A DNA stretch of 6,312 nucleotides, taken from JAMLIA01 sp039810005 (lineage in GTDB: Bacteria > Chloroflexota > Chloroflexia > Thermomicrobiales > CFX8). This document shows positions 1 through 5,729 of the stretch, one piece after another; within the stretch, counting starts at the first letter, position 1; every line of letters begins with the position of its first letter. A program made the position numbers and the translations under genes. The stretch is taken from positions 1-6,312 of the forward strand of contig JBDHWD010000155.1 of NCBI GenBank assembly GCA_039810005.1, written 5' to 3'. The notes under the pieces were generated by a model that worked only from the letters and a program-made list of their open reading frames with translations, was not told the origin of the DNA and made no database searches.

Positions 1-2
1 AG

Positions 3-320
3 TGGGCGCTGGGCCTCGTCTACGGGCCGGCCTACGCCGCCCACGCGGAGACGTTCGTGCTGCTGATGATGGCGGCCGGGGTGGCCTACGTCGGGTCGAG
101 CCTCGGCTACGGCATGACCGCCGCGCGCCGCTTCGCGATCCAGGCGCCGCTGTTCCTTGGCGTCGCCGGCGTGACCTTCGTGGCGAGCCTTGTGCTGGTC
201 CCGCGGTTCGGTATCAACGGCGCAGCGCTCGCGATCCTCGTCGCGTCATTCGTCCAGCTCGCGGGCTCGGCGGCGATCGTTGCGCACGCGGTTGCGGCTA
301 TCGGGGGAGCGAAGACATGA
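3..320 (+). CDS. Wzx-type polysaccharide flippase, C-terminal part (5' end outside window)
   Basis: The reading frame is open from the left window edge and encodes the last 105 residues of a membrane protein. It ends with TGA at 318-320. About three hydrophobic segments are visible: around residues 17-35 (FVLLMMAAGVAYVG), 47-67 (APLFLGVAGVTFVASLVLV) and 74-95. The segment LVPRFGINGAALA, between the last two helices, is typical of the C-terminal region of oligosaccharide flippases of the Wzx/MATE-like (MOP) superfamily. By family knowledge such proteins move undecaprenyl-linked repeat units from the cytoplasmic to the outer leaflet of the inner membrane. The stop codon overlaps the ATG of the next glycosyltransferase (ATGA, 317-320), indicating a shared transcript. 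The start and most of the protein are not visible, so the family call rests on the tail and the neighbours. Another polytopic polysaccharide transporter of the same superfamily is possible. Part of this region (120-316) recurs in decayed form at 1485-1682. Confidence 0.8.
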   Translation, partial: WALGLVYGPAYAAHAETFVLLMMAAGVAYVGSSLGYGMTAARRFAIQAPLFLGVAGVTFVASLVLVPRFGINGAALAILVASFVQLAGSAAIVAHAVAAIGGAKT

Positions 321-519
321 GCCGACCGGTTCGCATCCTGCACGTCGTCGGGTCGATGAATCGCGGCGGCGTCGAGACGTGGCTGATGCACGTGCTGCGG
401 CACATCGACCGCGAGCGCTTTCAGATGGACTTCCTCGTCCATACCGACGAGCCGGCCGCCTACGACGATGAGATCCGGGCGCTCGGGTCGCGGATCATCC
501 CGTGTCTCGCGCCGAACCG
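120..519 (+). repeat. Direct repeat copy A (intact flippase/glycosyltransferase junction)
   Basis: These 400 bases cover the last part of the flippase gene and the first 203 bases of the glycosyltransferase gene. They align end to end with 1485-1884, in the same orientation and 1365 bases downstream. The ATG sits 197 bases into this copy and 198 into the other. That is explained by one inserted base in the flippase part of copy B, and one deleted base in the transferase part restores equal length. This copy keeps both reading frames open. Confidence 0.9.
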
Positions 520-1480
520 GCCGTGGCAGTACGCGCGAACCCTGCGCCGCATCCTGCGCGACGAGGGGTCGTACGATGTCGTCCACAGCCACGTCCATCA
601 CTTCAGCGGACTGGTGTTAGCGGTAGCCCGGACAGCGGGCGTCCCTGTCCGGATCGCCCACAGCCACAACGACACGTCGCGGGAGCAGGCGGCCGCCAGG
701 CTCCAGCGCCGGGCCTACTACCGCGCGATGCGCCGCCTCATCGTCGCGACCTCGACGCTGCGGCTGGCCGCCAGTCGCGAGGCGGAACGGGCGCTGTTCG
801 GAGAACGGCGCGCAGGTGACGAGCGCCAGCAGGTGCTCTACTACGGGATCGACCTGGCGCCGTTCACCCAGGAGGTGGATGGCGAGGCGCTGCGTGCGAG
901 GCTCGGCATCCCGCCCGGCCGGCGCGTGATCGGCCACGTCGGCCGGTTCGCGCTACAGAAGAACCACGCGTTCCTGATACGCGTGTTCAACGAGGTCGTC
1001 GCCAGAGACCCGAACACCCACCTGGTCCTCGTCGGCGAGGGACCGCTGCGAGAGGCAACAGAGCGCCTGGTGGCTGAGCTGGACATCGCGGGCCACGTGA
1101 CGTTCGCCGGGGCACGTGATGATGTGCCAGCGTTGATGCTGGGGGCATTCGATCTCTTTCTGCTCCCATCGCTCCACGAAGGACTGCCGGTCGTGATGCT
1201 GGAGGCACAGGCGGCAGGGTTGCCGTGCGTGATATCGGACGTGGTGTCGCCTGAGACCGACGTTGTTCCGGGGCTTGTCACGCGGATGTCGTTGGCTGAT
1301 TCGTCGGAGGAGTGGGCGGCGCGAATTGCTTGCACGACTGAACAGGCCGACGCTTCTCTTTCACTCGCGCAAGTCAGACATGCCGACCGCGACGTTCAAG
1401 CCACGACCAAGTACCTCACGCGCCTATATCGGTACCCTACGAGAGTTGGCAACCAATTGACAAGAGGCCTTGATGTGTAA
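317..1480 (+). CDS. GT4-family glycosyltransferase (GT-B fold), first of three
   Basis: This 387-residue protein has the usual length for a GT4 retaining glycosyltransferase. The N-terminal acceptor domain opens with RILHVVGSMNRGGVETW (residues 6-22), the usual first strand and glycine-rich loop. A DVVHSH segment follows near 87-92. The donor-binding domain begins near 204 with IGHVGRFALQKN; R210 and K215 fit the conserved phosphate-contacting residues. It continues with LVLVGEGPL (237-244) and ends in the EX7E motif, E288-GLPVVML-E296. By family knowledge it transfers a sugar from a nucleotide donor to a lipid-linked intermediate at the cytoplasmic face of the membrane; donor and acceptor cannot be read from sequence. 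I chose ATG 317 because family homology begins there, GGGGGAG at 303-309 lies 7 bases upstream, and the ATG overlaps the flippase stop. The upstream part of this open frame (from position 2) is the flippase read out of frame. The last 15 or so residues after LTRLYR look like an unconserved tail. The first 203 bases are duplicated as a pseudogene at 1683-1884. Confidence 0.9.
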   Translation: MSRPVRILHVVGSMNRGGVETWLMHVLRHIDRERFQMDFLVHTDEPAAYDDEIRALGSRIIPCLAPNRPWQYARTLRRILRDEGSYDVVHSHVHHFSGLVLAVARTAGVPVRIAHSHNDTSREQAAARLQRRAYYRAMRRLIVATSTLRLAASREAERALFGERRAGDERQQVLYYGIDLAPFTQEVDGEALRARLGIPPGRRVIGHVGRFALQKNHAFLIRVFNEVVARDPNTHLVLVGEGPLREATERLVAELDIAGHVTFAGARDDVPALMLGAFDLFLLPSLHEGLPVVMLEAQAAGLPCVISDVVSPETDVVPGLVTRMSLADSSEEWAARIACTTEQADASLSLAQVRHADRDVQATTKYLTRLYRYPTRVGNQLTRGLDV

Positions 1481-1483
1481 TAT
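1457..1483 (+). promoter_or_regulatory. Weak candidate sigma70-type promoter at the end of the first glycosyltransferase gene
   Basis: A perfect TTGACA hexamer lies at 1457-1462 and TAATAT at 1478-1483, separated by 15 bases. This stands out in GC-rich DNA and sits just ahead of the pseudogene scar and the AT-rich block, so it could drive the downstream genes. Against it, the spacer is shorter than the usual 16-18, the -10 matches TATAAT at only four positions, and the elements lie inside or at the stop codon of a coding sequence. Treat it as a possibility only. Confidence 0.2.
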
Positions 1484-1484
1484 C

Positions 1485-1686
1485 GCCGCACGTCGCTTCC
1501 GCGATCCGGGTGCCGCTATTCCGCGGCGTCGCCGCGGTGATGTTCGTCGCCAGCCTGGCGCTGATCCCGCGGTTCGGCATCAACGGCGCGGCGCTGGCGA
1601 TCATCGCCAGTTTAATCGCCTAGCTGGCCAGCTCGGCAATCACCGTGGCCCGCGCGGTGGCTGAAAGCGAGGGAACGAATGCATGA
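1485..1686 (+). pseudogene. Remnant of a second flippase gene 3' end
   Basis: The remnant is homologous to the flippase tail at 120-320. After an extra C at about 1499-1500 (CTTCC-GCGATC against CTTC-GCGATC) the frame beginning at 1501 reads AIRVPLFRGVAAVMFVAS, then LALIPRFGINGAALAII, which is clearly the same protein family. It then hits TAG at 1621-1623 where the intact gene has CAG (Gln). Beyond the stop, recognisable flippase sequence continues to TGA at 1684-1686, and the ATGA overlap with the following transferase relic is still present. The 5' portion of the gene is absent: sequence similarity begins at 1485, right behind the preceding gene. The frameshift, the nonsense codon and the missing 5' end make this a dead fragment rather than a sequencing artefact. 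Confidence 0.88.
1521..1537. repeat. Short perfect GC palindrome inside the flippase relic
   Basis: CCGCGGCG-T-CGCCGCGG is an 8-base perfect inverted repeat around one central base. The corresponding bases of the intact copy (CCTTGGCGTCGCCGGCG) are not palindromic, so the symmetry arose by divergence. There is no following T-run, so it is not a typical intrinsic terminator, though it could form a hairpin. It may be chance in GC-rich DNA. Confidence 0.35.
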
Positions 1687-1894
1687 GCAGACCGATTCGC
1701 ATCCTGCACGACGTCGGATCGATAAACCGAGGGGCGTCGAGACATGGCTGATGCACGTGCTGCGACACAGCGACCGCGAACAGTTTCAGCTGGACTTCCT
1801 CGCGCACACCTCTGAGCCGTGCGCCGACGATGACGGGATTCGAACGCTCGGATCGCGCATTATCCCATGCCTGACTCCAGACCGTATAAGATAG
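1683..1894 (+). pseudogene. Remnant of a second GT4 glycosyltransferase gene, 5' end only
   Basis: The relic starts at ATG 1683 with MSRPIRILHDVGSINRG, matching the start of the intact enzyme at 317. A possible ribosome site GAGGGA lies at 1669-1674. One G is missing in the run at 1731-1734 relative to the intact gene, which sends the native frame into TGA soon afterwards. The continuation in the shifted frame reads VETWLMHVLRHSDREQF and later LGSRIIPCLTPDR, again close to the intact enzyme. Homology ends at 1884; the shifted frame runs a few junk codons further to TAG at 1892-1894. Only about 67 codons of an enzyme of about 387 remain, with no donor-binding domain or EX7E motif, so no activity is expected. 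An out-of-frame ATG at 1679 could initiate a 71-residue peptide carrying this fragment, but I regard that as incidental. Confidence 0.9.
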
Positions 1895-1906
1895 CCTCGC
1901 TCAAGT

Positions 1907-1912
1907 GGAGGG
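1907..1912 (+). promoter_or_regulatory. Ribosome binding site that decides the Wzy-like start
   Basis: GGAGGG lies 13 bases before ATG 1926, a longer than ideal gap but the only good Shine-Dalgarno match nearby. The alternative in-frame start GTG 1905 would place this motif inside the coding sequence and has no clear site upstream of it. Confidence 0.45.
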
Positions 1913-1925
1913 CCGTGTTGCTCAC

Positions 1926-3368
1926 ATGTATCAGAGATCGACTAAGTCCGTGAAGTGGCGTATCTTAGATCGTCGCCTACTTGCTTCGAGCCTTGAGCGA
2001 TCTAAGCGCCGTTCCATATTTGTGCTCTTGACTTTGCAGATAGTAACTATCATTGCAATTGCGGTGACTCATCAGCCAGTGTTCAGTTATGTGTTATCAC
2101 TATTGGTCATAGTGGCCGCGTTGACGATCCCTTCTATGTCCGTCTCGCTGGGACTTACCCTATTACTTTTGGCAGGACGCTATGAACTCGGCGCATTGCT
2201 TTCCGGTTATACAGACCTTGCATTGATGTTGTTGTTAGGTTGTGTGATAAGCATTATGTGGAGAACATCGACTATCAGATGGTCGCATGCGGCATCTGTA
2301 CTAATATTGTTGGCGCTGGCATTTATTGTTGTGATGCTAGCGAGTTTACTTCCTACCTGGGGGAATGAATATGGGCGTGAGAAGGTTTTTCGAATTGTTC
2401 TGTATGTGCCAGTCTACGCAATTGCACCACTGATACTATTGACCAGTCGACGGTATGTGAAACAACTACTGGTTTATATTGTTGCCGTTGGATCGGCGTT
2501 CGGAATTCTCAGCCTCATACTCGGCGTGATATCTCACGGGTTAACAGGCATCCAAAGACTCAGCCCACCTGGAGGAGGGCCTATCACATTAGCACGTATG
2601 GTCGGTTTTGCCGCAATTGCGAGTCTCGGGCTTTGGGCATCAGGCGGTAGACGGCATCGACAATATGGTATTGCTAGCATCAGTCTCCTAATGCTCACGG
2701 TCGTAACAGGTTCAAGAGCGCCAGCACTCTTCGCAGGAGTGATGATCCTAGTGCTTGTCGGCATGATCCTACCGAAGCGATCTATGCGAGACAAGGCGCT
2801 TCGCTATATGGCGCTGATATGCGGTATTGTACTACTCCTGTTGGGGTTCTGGAAGTCGACAGGAATCAGTGACACGCCCTTTATGCAGCGATTCGAATTG
2901 CTGGCCCAGGACGATCGCGGTGCGTCAATACAAGCGCGCGAAGACAATATACCCGTAGCCTTGAAGCTTGGGCGGATACAGCCCTACACGGGCTTGGGGG
3001 CCGGATCTTGGGCTACTGAAATATACGGTCGAGATGAACGCCAATATCCTCACAATATATTCTTGGAGCTGTTTGTCGAACAGGGTTTGGTTGGCGTATA
3101 TATCGTTAGTTTATATATTGTCATGGTGATTGGTATAGCTATCTATAGATTACGGCACACTACCAATCATGAAACATATGCGCTCATCGTTGTTGGTTTA
3201 GGCTTATTCACATATTCTATATTAGTCGCCCAGACTAGCGGCGACTTGGCTGACAACCGCTATATGTGGATGTTTGGCACACTTATTATTAGTATTACCG
3301 ATAACGAAGAGACCGATTGCTATTATCACGGTCTTGGATGCAGGTGGGTTAGCAGAAAGGCTAATTGA
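1926..3368 (+). CDS. O-antigen ligase/polymerase (Wzy-type) family membrane protein
   Basis: This 480-residue, strongly hydrophobic protein has about 12-14 predicted membrane segments by eye. They include residues 31-48, 53-69, 98-112, 123-142, 157-173, 180-203, 222-240, 248-262, 266-284, 293-309, 388-408, 417-436 and 444-458. TGSRAP (261-266) and a long polar loop at about 310-387 holding PYTGLGAGSW (353-362) and PHNIFLELFVEQGLVG (375-390) are hallmarks of the Wzy_C/O-antigen ligase family. By family knowledge these enzymes work on the outer face of the inner membrane, either polymerising repeat units (Wzy) or ligating polymer to an acceptor (WaaL/TagU-like roles). The neighbouring flippase and transferases favour polymerase. 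The gene is AT-rich and uses codons rare in the flanks, suggesting recent acquisition. An in-frame GTG at 1905 would add 7 residues. The last 20 or so residues are polar and look unrelated to the family; another frame there resembles a transferase start (see findings). TGA at 3366-3368 overlaps the next ATG. Confidence 0.85.
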   Translation: MYQRSTKSVKWRILDRRLLASSLERSKRRSIFVLLTLQIVTIIAIAVTHQPVFSYVLSLLVIVAALTIPSMSVSLGLTLLLLAGRYELGALLSGYTDLALMLLLGCVISIMWRTSTIRWSHAASVLILLALAFIVVMLASLLPTWGNEYGREKVFRIVLYVPVYAIAPLILLTSRRYVKQLLVYIVAVGSAFGILSLILGVISHGLTGIQRLSPPGGGPITLARMVGFAAIASLGLWASGGRRHRQYGIASISLLMLTVVTGSRAPALFAGVMILVLVGMILPKRSMRDKALRYMALICGIVLLLLGFWKSTGISDTPFMQRFELLAQDDRGASIQAREDNIPVALKLGRIQPYTGLGAGSWATEIYGRDERQYPHNIFLELFVEQGLVGVYIVSLYIVMVIGIAIYRLRHTTNHETYALIVVGLGLFTYSILVAQTSGDLADNRYMWMFGTLIISITDNEETDCYYHGLGCRWVSRKAN

Positions 3369-4486
3369 TGATTGTCTTGCACATAGCACCCATGCGATGG
3401 GGGGCGTTGTCTGGTTTGAGCGTCGCGATTCCGAATATAGTCAAGACGCAAAACGAGCTTAACGATGTGACAGCCGGACTCGTTGGATCAGTGCATAGCT
3501 CGGAACCTCAGGAGACACCATCATTCTATTGGGCTAATGGCAGTTCGTTGTCAGCTTCAGATAATGTGTTCCGTATCGCTGACCCGTTGAACCGTCCGGA
3601 TGTAGTGATCTTTCATAGTACATACATTTTGCAACATGCGCGTATCGCCCGGTTGTTGAAGCAGAATGGCATTCCATATATTATCACGCCTCACGGAGGG
3701 CTGACCGAAATGGCGATATTGTCGAAAAGATGGAAAAAGCGGTTCGGAAATTGGTTGTTCTTAAGCACACTTGTAAACAACGCAGCAGCGATCCACTTTC
3801 TAAGCGACGGCGAAGCGGCTGATTCAACACGATGGAAGCGCCCGTCGTTTGTCGTTGGTAACGGGTCCGAAATGCCAGACGCATCGGTGTTGGCTGAGCC
3901 GGGCCGAGGTGATTCATCCCACATCATCTACCTTGGGCGCCTATCCCCCTTTATCAAGGGGCTGGATCTGTTGGTGGATGCATGCGCAACGGTCAAGACG
4001 CACCTGGCGAATGGTCAGGTGACAATCGATATCTACGGCCCCAACGAGGGGCGGGAAGGTGATGTCTTAGGACGCCAGATCCGGGAACGTGGCCTTGAAG
4101 ATGTTATTCGACTTAGGGGACCTGTATTCGGACCGACGAAGAACGAGGCCTTCCGGTCTGCCGACGTGTTCGTGCTGACCTCCCGATCTGAAGGTCATCC
4201 CATTGCCGCCCTTGAGGCTATGGCTCACGGGATACCGTGCTTCGTCACGCCGGGGACGCGCATCGGTGCTGACATTGTAAACGCGGATGCCGGCTGGCTA
4301 GCCGAACCTACCATTCAAGGAATCGCGGAAACACTCGTCAGAGTGCTTGCCGAGAAACCACGTTGGGCTGAGATGGGATCAAATGCCAGGCAGCTGGCAG
4401 TACGCGAGTTCAGCTGGGAGACGGTCGCAGAGAGAACGATCGCAGCCTACCAGCGAGTACTCGAAAGCAGGGACCGGCTACCGTGA
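3368..4486 (+). CDS. GT4-family glycosyltransferase, second of three
   Basis: The protein has 372 residues. Its N-terminus, MIVLHIAPMRWGALSGLSVA, followed by IPNIVKTQNELNDVTAGLV, is of the kind seen in GT4 enzymes of capsule and exopolysaccharide clusters. ITPHGGLTEMA lies at 106-116. The donor domain has YLGRLSPFIKGLDLLV (188-203; R191 and K197 in the phosphate-contact positions), DIYGPNEG (221-228) and the EX7E motif E275-GHPIAAL-E283. By family knowledge it is a cytoplasmic, membrane-associated retaining transferase adding one sugar of the repeat unit; the specificity is unknown. ATG 3368 shares its A with the TGA of the Wzy-like gene (TGATG), and AAAGG at 3356-3360 lies 7 bases upstream. 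TTG 3365 would add just one residue and is less likely. The gene starts AT-rich and becomes GC-richer toward its 3' end, where it overlaps the next gene by GTGA. Confidence 0.9.
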   Translation: MIVLHIAPMRWGALSGLSVAIPNIVKTQNELNDVTAGLVGSVHSSEPQETPSFYWANGSSLSASDNVFRIADPLNRPDVVIFHSTYILQHARIARLLKQNGIPYIITPHGGLTEMAILSKRWKKRFGNWLFLSTLVNNAAAIHFLSDGEAADSTRWKRPSFVVGNGSEMPDASVLAEPGRGDSSHIIYLGRLSPFIKGLDLLVDACATVKTHLANGQVTIDIYGPNEGREGDVLGRQIRERGLEDVIRLRGPVFGPTKNEAFRSADVFVLTSRSEGHPIAALEAMAHGIPCFVTPGTRIGADIVNADAGWLAEPTIQGIAETLVRVLAEKPRWAEMGSNARQLAVREFSWETVAERTIAAYQRVLESRDRLP

Positions 4487-5727
4487 AGATCGCTTATCTG
4501 CACCAGTATTTCAGGACGCCCTCGATGTCCGGCGGCACCCGATCGTTTGAGATGGGGCGTCGTCTAGCGGCTAATGGACACGAAGTCCATATCGTGACCT
4601 CAACACAGGACTCCACAGATCAGAAGAGCGGATGGTCGACAACCCAAGAAGCCGGCTTGACAGTACATTGGCTTTCTGTTCCCTATTCGAACCACATGCG
4701 ACACCATCAACGATTGAACGCATTCCTCCGCTTCGCAGTTGCCGCAGGACTCCATACTGCGTCGCTCGCTCCCGAGATCGTATTTGCGAGCAGTACGCCA
4801 CTCACCATCGCAATCTCCGGCGTGTATGCATCGAAGCGTCATCGAATCCCCATGGTATTTGAAGTTCGCGACCTATGGCCGGAAGTCCCGATCGCGGTCG
4901 GCGCACTTCGCGACCCGGTCTCGAAATGGCTCGCTCGTCAGCTGGAGCAGGCTGCGTATCGCAATGCGGCGCATATCGTTGCACTGTCACCCGGCATGCG
5001 CGACGGCATCGTAGCAACCGGCTATCCCCCGAAATCAGTGACGATCATCCCGAACAGCTGTGACTTTGACTTATTTGCTGTCGACCCTGAAGTCGGGAGG
5101 TCGTTCCGTCGCGAGCACGCCTGGCTTCAGGATCGACCGCTCGTTGTTTACGCGGGGACGCTTGGCCCGATAAACGGAGTGGAGTATCTCGTTCGTCTGG
5201 CGGCTGCCGTGCGGGCATATCAGCCCGAGGTCCGGTTTCTGATCGTGGGGATGGGAAAGCAGTACCGCGAGGTTGAGTCTCTCGCGGCGCGGTTGGGTGT
5301 GCTGAACACGAGCCTCTATATGATCCCGGGTATGAGCAAGGCCGAGATACCAGCTGTCCTGAGCGCGGCGAGCATCGTGACGTCGGTGTTCGTCGATCTT
5401 AAGGAGATGTGGAATAACTCCGCGAACAAGTTCTTCGACGCACTCGCAGCAGGGCGTCCAATTGCGATCAACTACGATGGATGGCAAGCTGATCTCATTC
5501 GCGAGACTGGGGCCGGGGTGCTGCTTGATGTTACCGATGTCGAGTCTTCAGCAGAACTGCTCTTGTCTCGATTGCATGACTCCGCGTGGTTGGCAAAAGC
5601 CAGGAAAGCGGCGCACGATCTCGGCACGCAGCGATTCGACCGCGACGCGCTCGGGGCACAGTTAGAACACGTCCTACAAGACGTCGTCGATGACTATCGG
5701 CGCCGTTCCCTCGAAGGGAGGAGATGA
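4483..5727 (+). CDS. WbuB-like GT4 glycosyltransferase, third of three
   Basis: This 414-residue protein resembles the WbuB/putative L-fucosamine (or N-acetylamino-sugar) transferase group. It opens with MKIAYLHQYFRTPSMSGGTR and RSFEMGRRLAANGHEVHIVT. VFEVRDLWPEVP lies at 125-136, IIPNSCDFDLF at 188-198, VYAGTLGPINGVEYL at 222-236, and NNSANKFFDALAAGRP at 311-326. The classical EX7E pair is replaced by N311 and D319. I believe this variant is normal for this subgroup (NSPNK-FFD type sequences), so it is not evidence of inactivity. The likely role is cytoplasmic addition of a deoxy-amino or N-acetylated sugar to the lipid-linked repeat unit, which would fit the aminotransferase gene that follows, but the substrate is inference. 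The start is GTG 4483 within GTGA shared with the previous stop; AGGGA at 4469-4473 is 9 bases upstream. Its composition is intermediate between the AT-rich genes before it and the GC-rich gene after it. TGA 5725-5727 overlaps or abuts the next start. Confidence 0.88.
   Translation: MKIAYLHQYFRTPSMSGGTRSFEMGRRLAANGHEVHIVTSTQDSTDQKSGWSTTQEAGLTVHWLSVPYSNHMRHHQRLNAFLRFAVAAGLHTASLAPEIVFASSTPLTIAISGVYASKRHRIPMVFEVRDLWPEVPIAVGALRDPVSKWLARQLEQAAYRNAAHIVALSPGMRDGIVATGYPPKSVTIIPNSCDFDLFAVDPEVGRSFRREHAWLQDRPLVVYAGTLGPINGVEYLVRLAAAVRAYQPEVRFLIVGMGKQYREVESLAARLGVLNTSLYMIPGMSKAEIPAVLSAASIVTSVFVDLKEMWNNSANKFFDALAAGRPIAINYDGWQADLIRETGAGVLLDVTDVESSAELLLSRLHDSAWLAKARKAAHDLGTQRFDRDALGAQLEHVLQDVVDDYRRRSLEGRR
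5714..5723 (+). promoter_or_regulatory. Strong Shine-Dalgarno site for the aminotransferase, with three tandem ATGs
   Basis: AAGGGAGGAG at 5714-5723 precedes ATG codons at 5724, 5727 and 5730, all in the same frame. GGAGG (5717-5721) is 2, 5 and 8 bases from them, which favours 5730 or 5727. A small inverted repeat, TCCCT-CGA-AGGGA (5707-5719), overlaps the site. It could form a weak hairpin opened by ribosomes finishing the previous gene, a possible coupling device; that is inference. Confidence 0.6.
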
Positions 5728-5729
5728 TG

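Larger units (their letters stand above)
1485..1884 (+). repeat. Direct repeat copy B (decayed flippase/glycosyltransferase junction)
   Basis: This is the second, degenerate copy of the 400-base segment at 120-519. It starts only four bases after the stop codon of the first glycosyltransferase gene and ends at ACCG (1881-1884), where similarity stops abruptly. In the transferase part (203 columns) I counted by hand about 39 substitutions and one gap, roughly 80% identity. About 24 of the substitutions are at third codon positions, which suggests divergence under selection before decay rather than a recent tandem copy. The counts are by eye and may be off by a few. Confidence 0.9.
1885..5720 (+). 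other. Compositionally distinct cassette, probably exchanged into the locus
   Basis: From 1885 the DNA is markedly AT-richer than both flanks; the 60 bases at 2221-2280 contain 22 G+C, against 40 at 541-600 and 48 at 5881-5940. Codons such as TTA, ATA and AGT become common. GC content rises again through the second transferase gene and is intermediate in the third, then jumps to very high at about 5720. The left edge coincides to the base with the truncation of the transferase relic. The right edge is less sharp and its position is approximate. The contents (Wzy-like protein and two glycosyltransferases) are the usual variable, serotype-determining genes of polysaccharide loci. Import by homologous exchange is inference. 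Confidence 0.6.

Noticed and set aside
2..316. N-terminal extension of the first glycosyltransferase to the window start
   Set aside because: The extra 105 residues are Arg-rich out-of-frame reading of the flippase gene. The transferase homology, ribosome site and ATGA overlap all place the start at 317.
841..1335. Minus-strand 164-residue frame opposite the first transferase (and a similar one at 107-601)
   Set aside because: The translations are Ser/Arg/Thr-rich with no recognisable motif and mirror a well-supported + strand gene.
1521..1537. Intrinsic transcription terminator at the GC palindrome
   Set aside because: The stem is perfect but the loop would be tiny and no T-run follows. 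Downstream genes of the same pathway continue on the same strand.
1679..1894. A 71-residue small protein starting at ATG 1679
   Set aside because: Its first residues are out-of-frame relic sequence, and the rest is a truncated transferase fragment brought into frame by a 1-base deletion. It is better explained as a pseudogene.
1481..1925. Insertion sequence or transposon remnant as the cause of the scar
   Set aside because: No transposase fragment, terminal inverted repeats or target duplication were visible. The region is fully explained by flippase and transferase homology up to 1884.
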